Origin: Enteractinococcus helveticum
GTDB taxonomy: Bacteria > Actinomycetota > Actinomycetes > Actinomycetales > Micrococcaceae
Assembly: GCF_020742345.1 (NCBI RefSeq)
Contig: NZ_DYXC01000084.1
Coordinates: forward strand, 35,970 to 99,969
Direction of reading: 5' to 3'
Length of the DNA: 64,000 nt
This document shows positions 9,033 to 16,748 of this stretch, one piece after another. Positions within the stretch are counted from its first letter, which is position 1. Each line of letters opens with the position of its first letter. A program made the translations under genes and the position numbers. The notes under the pieces were generated by a model, which searched no databases, was not told the DNA's origin, and saw only the letters and a program-made list of their open reading frames with translations.

Positions 9033-9710
9033 TTATTGCACCTCGTCCATGTCCAAACGAGCCTGCCCAACGAAGAACGCTAACTGGGCGCCATTGTCAG
9101 CCCCGGTCTTCTGCATCGCCCTGGTAACAGTAGATTTCACTGTATCTGGTGCGATATTCAGTTCAGCGGCTATCTGTTTATAAACTTTGCCGTGTCCAAT
9201 CAAGTGGGCCACTTGGAGTTCTCGGTCGGATAGGGAACGAATGCGTTCGCGTGCTCGGACGATTTCTGGTGCCGTCGTCGGCTGGAGAAAACTTCGGATC
9301 AGTCGGACAGTGGTTTGTGGAGAGACAATGGGATCCCCCTCGACTGCCGAATGAATTGCAGGGATCAACAGTGTTTCTGCGTCATTTTTCAAGATGAACC
9401 CGACTGCACCAGCTTCGAGCGCCCCACGAGTGTAAGACTCAAGGTCGAAACTCGTAGCTGCGATGATCTTGGGCGGATTGAAAGAGTTCTGGATCCGCCG
9501 GATGGCCTCCACGCCGTCAAACTCGCCGGGGAGATATAGATCCATCAGGACTATGTCAGGTCGTAGAGCGCGAACTTGTTGGATTGCATCAATGGCATTG
9601 GTGGCTGTCCCAGCGACATTTAGCGTGGGGTCGGCTTTGATAATCGCTTCCAGATTCCGAAGCGTCATCGTTTCATCATCTACGATCAACACCTGAATTG
9701 CCACACACAA
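9033..9710 (-). CDS. NarL/FixJ-family response regulator
   Basis: 225 residues. A receiver domain (about 5-120) has the acidic pair VDDE near residues 10-13 and the phosphoacceptor Asp in LMDLYLPG (about residue 57), with TSFD and FILKND providing the conserved T/S and K. A C-terminal LuxR-type HTH (about 160-215) contains LSDRELQVAHLIGHGKVYKQ. It follows the histidine kinase by 24 bases, so the two form a two-component operon. A palindrome upstream of the kinase (11026-11041) is a candidate binding site. The target genes are unknown. Confidence 0.92.
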   Translation of the reverse strand: MCVAIQVLIVDDETMTLRNLEAIIKADPTLNVAGTATNAIDAIQQVRALRPDIVLMDLYLPGEFDGVEAIRRIQNSFNPPKIIAATSFDLESYTRGALEAGAVGFILKNDAETLLIPAIHSAVEGDPIVSPQTTVRLIRSFLQPTTAPEIVRARERIRSLSDRELQVAHLIGHGKVYKQIAAELNIAPDTVKSTVTRAMQKTGADNGAQLAFFVGQARLDMDEVQ

Positions 9711-9734
9711 GAGCTTAGCACCGTAGGTGGGTGG

Positions 9735-11003
9735 TTACTGGGCTGTTGGCTCCTGAAACCACGGAAGCCGCACGGTGAGACGAAAATGTTCTGGGAGAAA
9801 TTCTGCGTGAGCATTTCCACCAAGGAGCGCAGCACGTTCAGTAATACCGAGTACCCCTGTACCACTACCCCCGTCGAATTGGGCTTGTGTATCACGACGG
9901 TTCATAAATTCCATCAGCAACCCCTCCCCTGGTTGCCCTTCGAAACGCAGCTGGACTGTCTGATCTGGACTGTGCCGCATCACATTTGTCAGAGCTTCTT
10001 GGGTAATGCGCACCACTGCACGCTGCAGTTCATCAGGTGCAGTGTCATAGCCATTGAGCACAATAAGCGGATATAGGACAAGCCCTTGGTCAGAGGCATC
10101 ATCGAACAGTCTTTTGAGGTCGTGGAATCCATCGGGCGCTACAGATGGAACGGCAGTTTCTTCCTCGCCGTGTTCACGCAACGTACTAACAAGGTTGCGC
10201 AAGTCTCTTAACGCTTGATCTGAATATTGTTTCGTTGCTTTCAGCGCTGTCGACAGATCAGCATCAGGATATTGCGCCAGCTGGTTTTGCATCTGACCGG
10301 TCTGTAACGATAATGCCGTGAGCCGTTGGGCCAGTGTGTCATGGACTTCCCGTGCCAAGTGCTCACGTTCTGTTTGTCGTGTCATCTGGGTAGAGATAGT
10401 GTCTCGATCGTGTTCCACGGCTTCGACCGTCGCATCAGCCTGTTCAATACGACGGCGTTGTCGCGTCAATATGGAAGTTGCCAGCACAATCGCCACTGCA
10501 AGAAAGCCAACGGTTAATACAGCAACAATATAGGCCTGAGCCGCGGCACCGTCGGGCATCCTAAGCAATGCAAGGATGTGCCATCCAATGTTGATGACGA
10601 TCCCGAACAAGCTTGCTCCGGCTACGATCCACTGCCACCGGTGTTCTGCGCGCACCATCCACACGGTGAGTCCAATAGCCATGACATATGGATCGCCTTG
10701 AATGATCACGGCATAGAAACCGCCCGCGATCATCAAAACCAAAGGGATTTTCCGGTACCAGGGGATGAAGAGCAACAACAGGATGGCGATTAGGAAACGA
10801 ATTGCACCCAGATCAGAAAGCTCCATCTGAGCGACGTCGGCAAAGTTTTCCGGGGCGGTAAGTATCGCCAGCATGCTCACCAAAAACCCGGTGAACATCA
10901 TCGCGGAGATTGCCACCGTTTGGGCCAGTATCGACCACCAGCGGTTCTTTTTCGTCGTTGCCGTCATGATAAGCCAGTTTAGCCGCCGTGTTCGGGCAAG
11001 CAT
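9735..11003 (-). CDS. Sensor histidine kinase (HisKA_3 / NarX-DesK type)
   Basis: 422 residues from the first ATG. A start 12 codons later (10967) is equally possible, since neither has a clear ribosome site. The N-terminal half holds about five or six hydrophobic membrane segments with no large extracellular loop. A coiled linker follows, then EHLAREVHDTLAQRL with the phosphoaccepting His near residue 221. The ATPase domain shows ITQEALTNVMRHS (N-box) and GSGTGVLGITERAALLGG (G-box). It acts with the response regulator downstream. The membrane-embedded sensor and lack of a periplasmic domain suggest envelope sensing, which is inference. Confidence 0.92.
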   Translation of the reverse strand: MLARTRRLNWLIMTATTKKNRWWSILAQTVAISAMMFTGFLVSMLAILTAPENFADVAQMELSDLGAIRFLIAILLLLFIPWYRKIPLVLMIAGGFYAVIIQGDPYVMAIGLTVWMVRAEHRWQWIVAGASLFGIVINIGWHILALLRMPDGAAAQAYIVAVLTVGFLAVAIVLATSILTRQRRRIEQADATVEAVEHDRDTISTQMTRQTEREHLAREVHDTLAQRLTALSLQTGQMQNQLAQYPDADLSTALKATKQYSDQALRDLRNLVSTLREHGEEETAVPSVAPDGFHDLKRLFDDASDQGLVLYPLIVLNGYDTAPDELQRAVVRITQEALTNVMRHSPDQTVQLRFEGQPGEGLLMEFMNRRDTQAQFDGGSGTGVLGITERAALLGGNAHAEFLPEHFRLTVRLPWFQEPTAQ

Positions 11004-11025
11004 TCACACTTTCGGTCAATAGCGC

Positions 11026-11041
11026 ATACCCGATCGGGTAT
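11026..11041. promoter_or_regulatory. 16-bp perfect palindrome between the kinase gene and the DUF4352 gene
   Basis: ATACCCGATCGGGTAT is self-complementary over 16 bases and lies 23 bases upstream of the kinase start on one side and about 93 bases upstream of the DUF4352 gene on the other. A related GTACCCGC...GCGGTAC element follows at about 11048-11065. It is a candidate operator for the adjacent NarL-type regulator. Confidence 0.5.
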
Positions 11042-11133
11042 CAGGTTGTACCCGCTAAGCGGTACGTAGATCTTGGCATTATTCATACCGTGAGATATGT
11101 CCAGATTTCCTCACACCAATTCGAAAGGTCGCT

Positions 11134-11979
11134 ATGACAACCGATACCGATATACGTCCGGTCCAACCACCCCAGCAGCCGCCTAAGTCGCGCAATACGG
11201 TGGGAATTATTGCTCTGGTAGCTGCAATAGTTGGCGCAATATTTGCGGTGATTCCAGGGGCAATGATTCTAGGCTGGGTCTTCCTGCCCATTGCCTTTGT
11301 CTTGTCTATCGTCTCGTTGTTTATGAAGAACCAAAAACGTGGTCATGGCATCGCCGCGTTGATTGTTTCAATCGTTGGCACCATTATCGGCATGATCGTC
11401 TTTATCGGCGTGGTCGGTTCTGCGTTCGATGAGGCATTCAATGAAGAAATACACATTCAGTCCCCGACCAATGGGGACGAGGTGCAAGAGCTTGAAGACC
11501 TCGTGACAGATGACGAAGCTACTGATCCGGCACAAACCAATCAAGCTGAGGAGGGGTCACGTGACAATCCGTTACCCATAGGATCGACGGTTAGTGATTC
11601 CGAGTGGGATGTGACGATCAATAGTGTTGATCTCAACGCTACGGATGCCATTATGGCTGAGAATCCGTTAAATGATGCTCCAGCTGATGGCAACACCTAC
11701 ATCATGGTGGAAGTCAGTGCGACCTATACCGGAACGAATCCCGAAGGCGACACTCCCTGGGTCAGCGTGGAATACGTCTCAGCAGGCGGTAACTCGTTTG
11801 CTAGCCATGATGCTCTGCTGGTGGCTCCTGATAGCTTCGATTCGTTGGAGACACTTTACGAAGGGGCCTCTGTTACCGGCAACATTGCCCTTGAGGTGCC
11901 AGAGGAGGAAATCGCAGATGGCACGTTGAAGGTCTCACCGGGTCTATTTGGTGAGTCTGTGTTCTTTGCAACCCAGTAG
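11134..11979 (+). CDS. DUF4190/DUF4352-type membrane-anchored protein
   Basis: 281 residues. A proline-rich cytoplasmic N-terminus is followed by three hydrophobic segments (about 24-45, 47-65 and 73-95), resembling the DUF4190 membrane module. An acidic Gln/Glu/Asp-rich linker leads to a C-terminal domain (about 145-281), with NPLPIGSTVSDSEWDVTI and NTYIMVEVSATYTG, that fits the DUF4352 immunoglobulin-like fold. The domain is predicted to face outward. It is divergent from the two-component operon and may be its target or partner, by position only. No enzymatic motif seen. Confidence 0.75.
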   Translation: MTTDTDIRPVQPPQQPPKSRNTVGIIALVAAIVGAIFAVIPGAMILGWVFLPIAFVLSIVSLFMKNQKRGHGIAALIVSIVGTIIGMIVFIGVVGSAFDEAFNEEIHIQSPTNGDEVQELEDLVTDDEATDPAQTNQAEEGSRDNPLPIGSTVSDSEWDVTINSVDLNATDAIMAENPLNDAPADGNTYIMVEVSATYTGTNPEGDTPWVSVEYVSAGGNSFASHDALLVAPDSFDSLETLYEGASVTGNIALEVPEEEIADGTLKVSPGLFGESVFFATQ

Positions 11980-12002
11980 TGGCCAAGAAATCTACACGGC
12001 GC

Positions 12003-12030
12003 GGTTCCAGGACCTGATGGTTCTGGAACC
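12003..12030 (+). terminator. Terminator of the DUF4352 gene
   Basis: GGTTCCAG (12003-12010) pairs with CTGGAACC (12023-12030), about 25 bases after the stop, followed by CCTACTTT. Confidence 0.55.
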
Positions 12031-12047
12031 CCTACTTTAATGACAAA

Positions 12048-12073
12048 GCAGGCCAGAGAAAACCCTGGCCTGC
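12048..12073 (-). terminator. Terminator of the rplK-rplA operon
   Basis: GCAGGCCAG (12048-12056) pairs with CTGGCCTGC (12065-12073). On the minus strand the stem is followed by TTTGTCATT. It lies about 37 bases beyond the rplA stop. Confidence 0.65.
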
Positions 12074-12109
12074 TTCGCTACGTACTACCCAATCGGGTTG
12101 GGTAACGCT

Positions 12110-12817
12110 TTAGTCTTCTTCTGCGAGTACGCGGGTGACGTTTGGATCGATCTGAACTCCAGGACCGAAGGTGGTGGCTACAGTTGATTTGGTGATGTAG
12201 CGGCCCTTGGCGGCGGATGGTTTCAGACGGATGATTTCGTCTAGAGCGGTTGCGAAGTTTTCGGTGAGCTGTTCAGCAGTGAAGCTGGTGTTACCGATAA
12301 TGAAGTGCAGGTTGGCGTGCCGGTCGACGCGGAAGTCGATTTTGCCGCCCTTGATGTCTTTGACTGCCTGCGCCACGTTCGGGGTCACCGTACCGGTACG
12401 TGGGTTTGGCATGAGGTTACGTGGCCCCAGGATTTTACCAAGGCGACCAACGAGGCCCATCATGTCTGGGGATGCAACGGCTGCATCGAAATCAGTCCAG
12501 CCGCCCTGGATGCGTTCTACCAGGTCATCGGAACCAACATAGTCGGCGCCGGCTTCTTCAGCGGCGGTGGCATTCTCACCGGTTGCGAACACGACCACAC
12601 GAGCGGTTTTACCGGTACCGTGAGGTAGGTTTGCGGTACCACGGACCATCTGGTCAGCTTTACGTGGGTCTACCGACAGGCGCATTGCGACTTCTACGGT
12701 GGTATCGCGTTGGGACGGGTTGGTTTCTTTTGCTAACGCGATTGCTTCAGCTGGTGCGTACAGGCGATCTTCAATTTTCGCCGCGGCTGCTCTATATGCT
12801 TTGCTGCGCTTTGCCAT
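12110..12817 (-). CDS. rplA: 50S ribosomal protein L1
   Basis: 235 residues. L1 forms the mobile stalk near the E site and is the usual translational repressor of its own operon. MAKRSKAYRAAAAKIEDRLY at the N-terminus, RKADQMVRGTANLPHGTGK and GPRNLMPNPRTGTVTPNV are all diagnostic. The ATG at 12817 has GGAGAA eight bases upstream. An in-frame start 11 codons further up is not supported. It is transcribed after rplK with an 80-base gap. Confidence 0.98.
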   Translation of the reverse strand: MAKRSKAYRAAAAKIEDRLYAPAEAIALAKETNPSQRDTTVEVAMRLSVDPRKADQMVRGTANLPHGTGKTARVVVFATGENATAAEEAGADYVGSDDLVERIQGGWTDFDAAVASPDMMGLVGRLGKILGPRNLMPNPRTGTVTPNVAQAVKDIKGGKIDFRVDRHANLHFIIGNTSFTAEQLTENFATALDEIIRLKPSAAKGRYITKSTVATTFGPGVQIDPNVTRVLAEED

Positions 12818-12897
12818 CTGCTTGTTCTCCTTATGCAGTTGTGGTGTCAACGGACCGCGCTCGGCCCTACCACGAATTTTCGAGAAAGGTTTGGGGG

Positions 12898-13329
12898 TTA
12901 ACCTTCGACGGTGATACCCATGGAGCGGGCAGTTCCGGCGATGATTTTGGTTGCCGCTTCAATGTCGTTGGCATTGAGGTCACGCATTTTGGTTTCAGCG
13001 ATTTCTGCGGCCTGCGCCGTGGTGATCTTGCCAACTTTGGCAGTGTGAGGAGTACCTGAACCTTTTGCTACACCAGCAGCTTTTTTGATCAGCTGGGATG
13101 CAGGAGGGGTTTTGGTAATGAAAGTGAACGAACGGTCTTCGTACACGGTAATTTCTACCGGAACGATGTTGCCGCGCATGGATTCTGTCTCAGCGTTGTA
13201 GGCCTTGACGAACTCCATCATGTTAACACCGTGTTGGCCAAGTGCTGGGCCAACTGGTGGAGCAGGTGATGCTGCACCTGCTTCGATCTGGAGTTTAATC
13301 AGACCGGTGACCTTTTTCTTCGGGGCCAT
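12898..13329 (-). CDS. rplK: 50S ribosomal protein L11
   Basis: 143 residues. L11 binds the GTPase-associated region of 23S rRNA. The N-terminal [20 protein letters not shown] and [19 protein letters not shown] motifs are typical, including the proline-rich switch region that contacts thiostrepton. The C-terminal rRNA-binding domain has [14 protein letters not shown]. The ATG at 13329 has AAAAGGA upstream. It heads the rplK-rplA unit and follows nusG, with three hairpins in between. Confidence 0.98.
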
Positions 13330-13357
13330 TTTTTGGGTCCTTTTCTACTTCGGATAA

Positions 13358-13445
13358 CGTTGTCCACAGGAGCGTGGACAACGGGGCGATCACCGTGGCG
13401 CGGTGATCTGGACACCACAAGCCCGAACAAAGCGTTTCGGGCTTG
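13358..13445 (-). promoter_or_regulatory. Three-hairpin leader between nusG and rplK
   Basis: Read on the minus strand from nusG to rplK: CAAGCCCGAA with TTCGGGCTTG (13418-13445), GATCACCG with CGGTGATC (13388-13408), and CGTTGTCCAC with GTGGACAACG (13358-13383). All three stems are perfect. The first may end or pause nusG transcripts. The last two sit just ahead of the rplK ribosome site and are candidates for the L1-binding regulatory leader known from other bacteria. Confidence 0.5.
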
Positions 13446-13465
13446 AAGTGAAGTCTGGTATCTAG

Positions 13466-14386
13466 TTATTCAACCTTGGAAACTTCGTGGAAGCCAAGGG
13501 TTACAGGGGTTTCACGTTCGAAGATTGTCACGAGCACGACCAGCTGACGAGATTCAAGCTTGACCTCAGAAATGGTTGCTGGCAGAGATTCGAATGGACC
13601 TTCCTTGACAGTGACCGAATCACCAACTTCGAAGTCCACGGAAACCTGTGGTGCCACTTCTTCGGCTGCTTCGCCGGTAAGTGGTGCGCCAGCTTTTTCA
13701 GCTTCTTTGGCTGCCTCTTGCAGCAACGATGGTGCCAGCATGTCAAAGACTTCCTGCTGTGACAGCGGGACTGGATCATATGCGTTGCCGACAAATCCAG
13801 TGACACCTGGAGTGTGCCGCACGGCTGCCCAAGCATCTTCGGTCATTTCCATGCGGACTAGCACGTAACCTGGCACCCGTACGCGATTAATAACCTTGCG
13901 CACGGTGTTCTTGATCTCGACGACTTCCTCCATCGGAACTTCAATTTCGTAAATGTCGTCTTCAACTTCGAGGGTCTGGATACGTGTTTCTAGGTTGGCC
14001 TTTACACGGCGCTCATAACCTGAATATGTGTGGACGACGTACCATTCACCCGGTGCACGACGCAGGCGAGACCGCAGCTCCTCGGCGACTTGCTCTGAAT
14101 CTTTGACCGCGGGTTCTTCTGGCGTATCGACGTCAGCGGTGGCTTCTTCAATGAGTTCTTCTTCGGCGATGTCTTCAGCAACGTCCGCTGGGGCGCGAAC
14201 CGCTATCTCATCGGGGTCGCCGTCTTCATCAAAAGCTGGTTCTTCTACGGTGTTTTCTACATCGCCCGCTGCTTCAGCTGGTTCCTGTAGCTCGTCTGCG
14301 ACGTCGTCATTGACATCTTCTACCAGCTCGTTGGTCTCTTCAACGTCGCTGGAGTCGATGTTTGGGTCGAGTTCGTTCTCCGACAC
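13466..14386 (-). CDS. nusG: Transcription termination/antitermination protein NusG
   Basis: 306 residues from the GTG at 14386, which has AGGAGA five bases upstream; an ATG nine codons earlier lacks one. The first ~110 residues are strongly acidic (Asp, Glu, Ala, Val), an extension common in Actinobacteria. The NGN domain begins at GEWYVVHTYSGYERRVKANLE and contains VPGYVLVRMEMTEDAW and HTPGVTGFVG. The C-terminal KOW domain has VGDSVTVKEGPFESLPATI. It couples RNA polymerase to Rho or ribosomes. It follows secE by 86 bases. Confidence 0.97.
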   Translation of the reverse strand: MSENELDPNIDSSDVEETNELVEDVNDDVADELQEPAEAAGDVENTVEEPAFDEDGDPDEIAVRAPADVAEDIAEEELIEEATADVDTPEEPAVKDSEQVAEELRSRLRRAPGEWYVVHTYSGYERRVKANLETRIQTLEVEDDIYEIEVPMEEVVEIKNTVRKVINRVRVPGYVLVRMEMTEDAWAAVRHTPGVTGFVGNAYDPVPLSQQEVFDMLAPSLLQEAAKEAEKAGAPLTGEAAEEVAPQVSVDFEVGDSVTVKEGPFESLPATISEVKLESRQLVVLVTIFERETPVTLGFHEVSKVE

Positions 14387-14472
14387 TAGGTCTCCTGCTT
14401 TCTCAACGGTCAATCACGGGTGTTTACTGACATCTTCACAACGGGAAGCGCCCCGCGATATATGTGAAGTTT

Positions 14473-14715
14473 TTAGAGGCCGTCAGAACTACCGAATACC
14501 CAGGATGCACCCATACCGAACAGCCAGTCGAGCAGGCTCACCAGTCCAATCACAATGACAACGAAGACCAAGACCACGCCAGTCATTTTGACGAGTTCTT
14601 GGCGGGTCGGGGTGACCACCTTACGCATCTCGTCGACCACTTGGCGCAGGAACATCATGATCCGAGCAAAAAACCCACGCTTTTCAGCGGATCGAGATGA
14701 CGATGTCTTGCTCAC
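14473..14715 (-). CDS. secE: Preprotein translocase subunit SecE
   Basis: 80 residues, single membrane segment. The sequence FFARIMMFLRQVVDEMRKVV is followed by TPTRQELVKMTGVVLVFVV, the conserved amphipathic helix and membrane anchor of SecE that clamps SecY. The adjacent tRNA-Trp and nusG are the standard actinobacterial neighbours. Confidence 0.95.
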   Translation of the reverse strand: MSKTSSSRSAEKRGFFARIMMFLRQVVDEMRKVVTPTRQELVKMTGVVLVFVVIVIGLVSLLDWLFGMGASWVFGSSDGL

Positions 14716-14774
14716 TAATCCTCGCTCACAATGATTGTGCTGATAGGTTCTTCGATTCCTTCGAACCTCATGCG

Positions 14775-14847
14775 CAGGGCAGACAGGACTCGAACCTGCA
14801 ACCTACGGTTTTGGAGACCGTTGCGCTACCAATTGCGCCACTGCCCT
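14775..14847 (-). tRNA. trpT: tRNA-Trp (anticodon CCA)
   Basis: A 73-base cloverleaf on the minus strand. The acceptor stem AGGGCAG pairs with CTGCCCT, the anticodon arm reads GGTCTCCAAAACC with anticodon CCA, and the T arm is GCAGG, TTCGAGT, CCTGT. The 3' CCA is not encoded. It lies immediately upstream of secE, as in other Actinobacteria. Confidence 0.95.
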
Positions 14848-15069
14848 AGGGTTGATCGCACACAAAAACTGGTGAGCGACCTACACCAGAGTCCAATCAT
14901 AGCCAATGCAGACCAAGACGACAAATCGGCGACGTCGTTATGGTTTACGACCGGTTTCGGTTATCAACAATTCCCTTGTTCAAGCCGATAGTGCAGTACG
15001 ATTACCCCATCGATTACTTCTTCTCCTCGCGCTTGACGTGAGCAACTCGTCGAAAGGCCTAGACCACCT

Positions 15070-16275
15070 ATGGTTGAACCAGCACGCCGTGTTTCTGTCC
15101 GACTTCAAGCGATACCTGAATCTGCAACGCTTGCGATCACTGCCAAGGCCAAACAGCTCAAAGCAGCTGGCGAGCCGGTCATTGGTTTCGGCGCCGGAGA
15201 GCCCGATTTCCCAACCCCGGATTACATTGTTGAAGCCGCCAAGGAAGCTGTCGTTGATCCAGCAAACCACCGCTACACCCCTGCTGCTGGCCTCCCCGAT
15301 TTGCGCCAGGCCATTGCTGATAAAACACTGCGTGATTCCGGCATTGAAGTCGATGCTTCCCAAGTGATAGTCACCAACGGCGGTAAACAGGCTGTGTACA
15401 ACGCGTTTGCTGCAATCGTTGATCCAACCGACGAAATTCTCTTACCTGCACCGTATTGGACTACCTACCCTGAAGCGATTAAGTTGGCCGGCGGTACCCC
15501 GGTTGATGTCTTTGCTGGCGCCGAAGCCGACTACAAGGTCACCGTTGACCAGCTTGAAGCAGCTCGCACCAAGAACACTAAAGCGTTGGTATTCGTATCG
15601 CCTTCAAACCCAACCGGCTCGGTATACACCCCAGAAGAAACCGAGGCTATCGGCCAGTGGGCACTAGATAACGGGATCTGGGTTATCACTGATGAAATTT
15701 ACGAGCACCTAGTTTATGACGAAGCGGTATTCACCCCCATCTTGAAAGCAGTACCTGGGCTGGTGAACCAGACGATTATCCTCAACGGTGTGGCAAAGAC
15801 CTATGCTATGACCGGCTGGCGTGTTGGCTGGATGATTGGGCCGGCCGATATCATCAAAGCGGCCTCAACTTTGCAGTCACACGTGACGTCTAATGTTAAT
15901 AACATTGCCCAAAAGGCTGCCCTTGCTGCGGTGTCCGGCCCATTGGATGCCGTCAAAGAGATGTTGAAAGCGTTTGATGAACGCCGCAAGACTATGGTCA
16001 GTATGCTCAATGAGATCGAGGGCTTCAATTGTCCGACACCCAAGGGCGCTTTCTACGCATATGTTGACGTAACGCAGGCCCTCGGCAAAGAAATTGCCGG
16101 CCAATACGTTGAAACCTCTGCAGAACTTGGCGAGGTTATTTTAGAGAAAGCCCAGGTCGCTGTTGTCCCCGGTGAAGCGTTCGGCAAGACCGGATACCTC
16201 CGCCTTTCCTATGCTCTAGGCCTAGATGATCTCATCGAAGGCGTTTCCCGCATTCAAAAACTGATCAACGGATAG
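15070..16275 (+). CDS. Pyridoxal-phosphate aminotransferase (aspartate aminotransferase type I)
   Basis: 401 residues, fold-type I. GFGAGEPDFPTPDYI and HRYTPAAGLPDLRQAI mark the N-terminal substrate region. SPSNPTGSVY holds the cofactor-contacting Asn, ITDEIYEHLVYD the Asp and Tyr, and NGVAKTYAMTGWRVGW the PLP-binding lysine. The C-terminal arginine is in GYLRLSYAL. Likely transfers amino groups between aspartate or another amino acid and 2-oxoglutarate; exact specificity is not readable. It is divergent from tRNA-Trp. The 19-bp hairpin after it may end its transcript. Confidence 0.9.
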   Translation: MVEPARRVSVRLQAIPESATLAITAKAKQLKAAGEPVIGFGAGEPDFPTPDYIVEAAKEAVVDPANHRYTPAAGLPDLRQAIADKTLRDSGIEVDASQVIVTNGGKQAVYNAFAAIVDPTDEILLPAPYWTTYPEAIKLAGGTPVDVFAGAEADYKVTVDQLEAARTKNTKALVFVSPSNPTGSVYTPEETEAIGQWALDNGIWVITDEIYEHLVYDEAVFTPILKAVPGLVNQTIILNGVAKTYAMTGWRVGWMIGPADIIKAASTLQSHVTSNVNNIAQKAALAAVSGPLDAVKEMLKAFDERRKTMVSMLNEIEGFNCPTPKGAFYAYVDVTQALGKEIAGQYVETSAELGEVILEKAQVAVVPGEAFGKTGYLRLSYALGLDDLIEGVSRIQKLING

Positions 16276-16311
16276 CTTCTTCCGCATCTGCGGGTCAGAC
16301 GGCTTACTTCT

Positions 16312-16356
16312 TTCGCAAATACGCCATAGACTAAGAATCTATGGCGTATTTGCGAA
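16312..16356. promoter_or_regulatory. 19-bp perfect inverted repeat covering the start codon of the molybdate regulator
   Basis: TTCGCAAATACGCCATAGA (16312-16330), spacer CTAAGAA (16331-16337) and TCTATGGCGTATTTGCGAA (16338-16356) are perfect complements. The ATG of the HTH-TOBE gene (16341) lies inside the right arm and no ribosome site precedes it, so the mRNA may be leaderless. Likely an autoregulatory operator, or on read-through RNA a hairpin that hides the start codon and separates the operon from aspC. Confidence 0.75.
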
Positions 16357-16748
16357 TATCAGAAGCTGCTGGATATTTGGGCGTCTCAGATGACTCCGTC
16401 CGCCGCTGGATCACGAATGGAAAGCTCGCTGCAACGACCGATGAGACCGGTCGGCAAGTGGTCTCTGGGGCTGATGTTGCAGCTCTGGCCCAAGCGGCAG
16501 CACAGGGTCGATCACCTGTTCCAGGTGAACTGACCTCCTCGGCACGAAATAAGCTCAATGGACTCGTGACCAAGATTGTCTCCGACAAGGTCATGTCCCA
16601 AATCGAGCTGCAGTGTGGTCCATTTCGACTTGTCTCCCTAATCTCCACTGAAGCAGTCCAAGAACTCGGACTCGAAGTTGGCTCCCCGGCGATCGCAACT
16701 GTCAAAGCAACCAATGTCATCATCGAGACAACGGGACTATCATCATGA
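16341..16748 (+). CDS. HTH-TOBE molybdate-responsive regulator
   Basis: 135 residues. An N-terminal MerR/excisionase-type HTH (about 1-50; YLRISEAAGYLGVSDDSVRR then WITNGKLAA) is joined to a C-terminal TOBE/Mop domain (about 65-132; SSARNKLNGLVTKIVSDKVM, then a strand-rich stretch ending SPAIATVKATNVIIE). Mop domains bind molybdate, so this is probably the sensor and repressor of the modABC operon that it opens. The stop overlaps the modA start (ATGA). The first codons lie inside the 19-bp inverted repeat. ModC here lacks its own TOBE domain, which suggests the binding module has moved to this protein. Confidence 0.85.
   Translation: MAYLRISEAAGYLGVSDDSVRRWITNGKLAATTDETGRQVVSGADVAALAQAAAQGRSPVPGELTSSARNKLNGLVTKIVSDKVMSQIELQCGPFRLVSLISTEAVQELGLEVGSPAIATVKATNVIIETTGLSS

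Noticed and set aside
12421..13059. 212-codon plus-strand frame across rplA and rplK
   Set aside because: Runs through two ribosomal protein genes and their ribosome site in antisense; composition is typical of a shadow frame.
16341..16490. Excisionase-like HTH as evidence for a prophage or integrative element
   Set aside because: The HTH is fused to a TOBE molybdate domain and overlaps modA; no integrase or attachment site is nearby.
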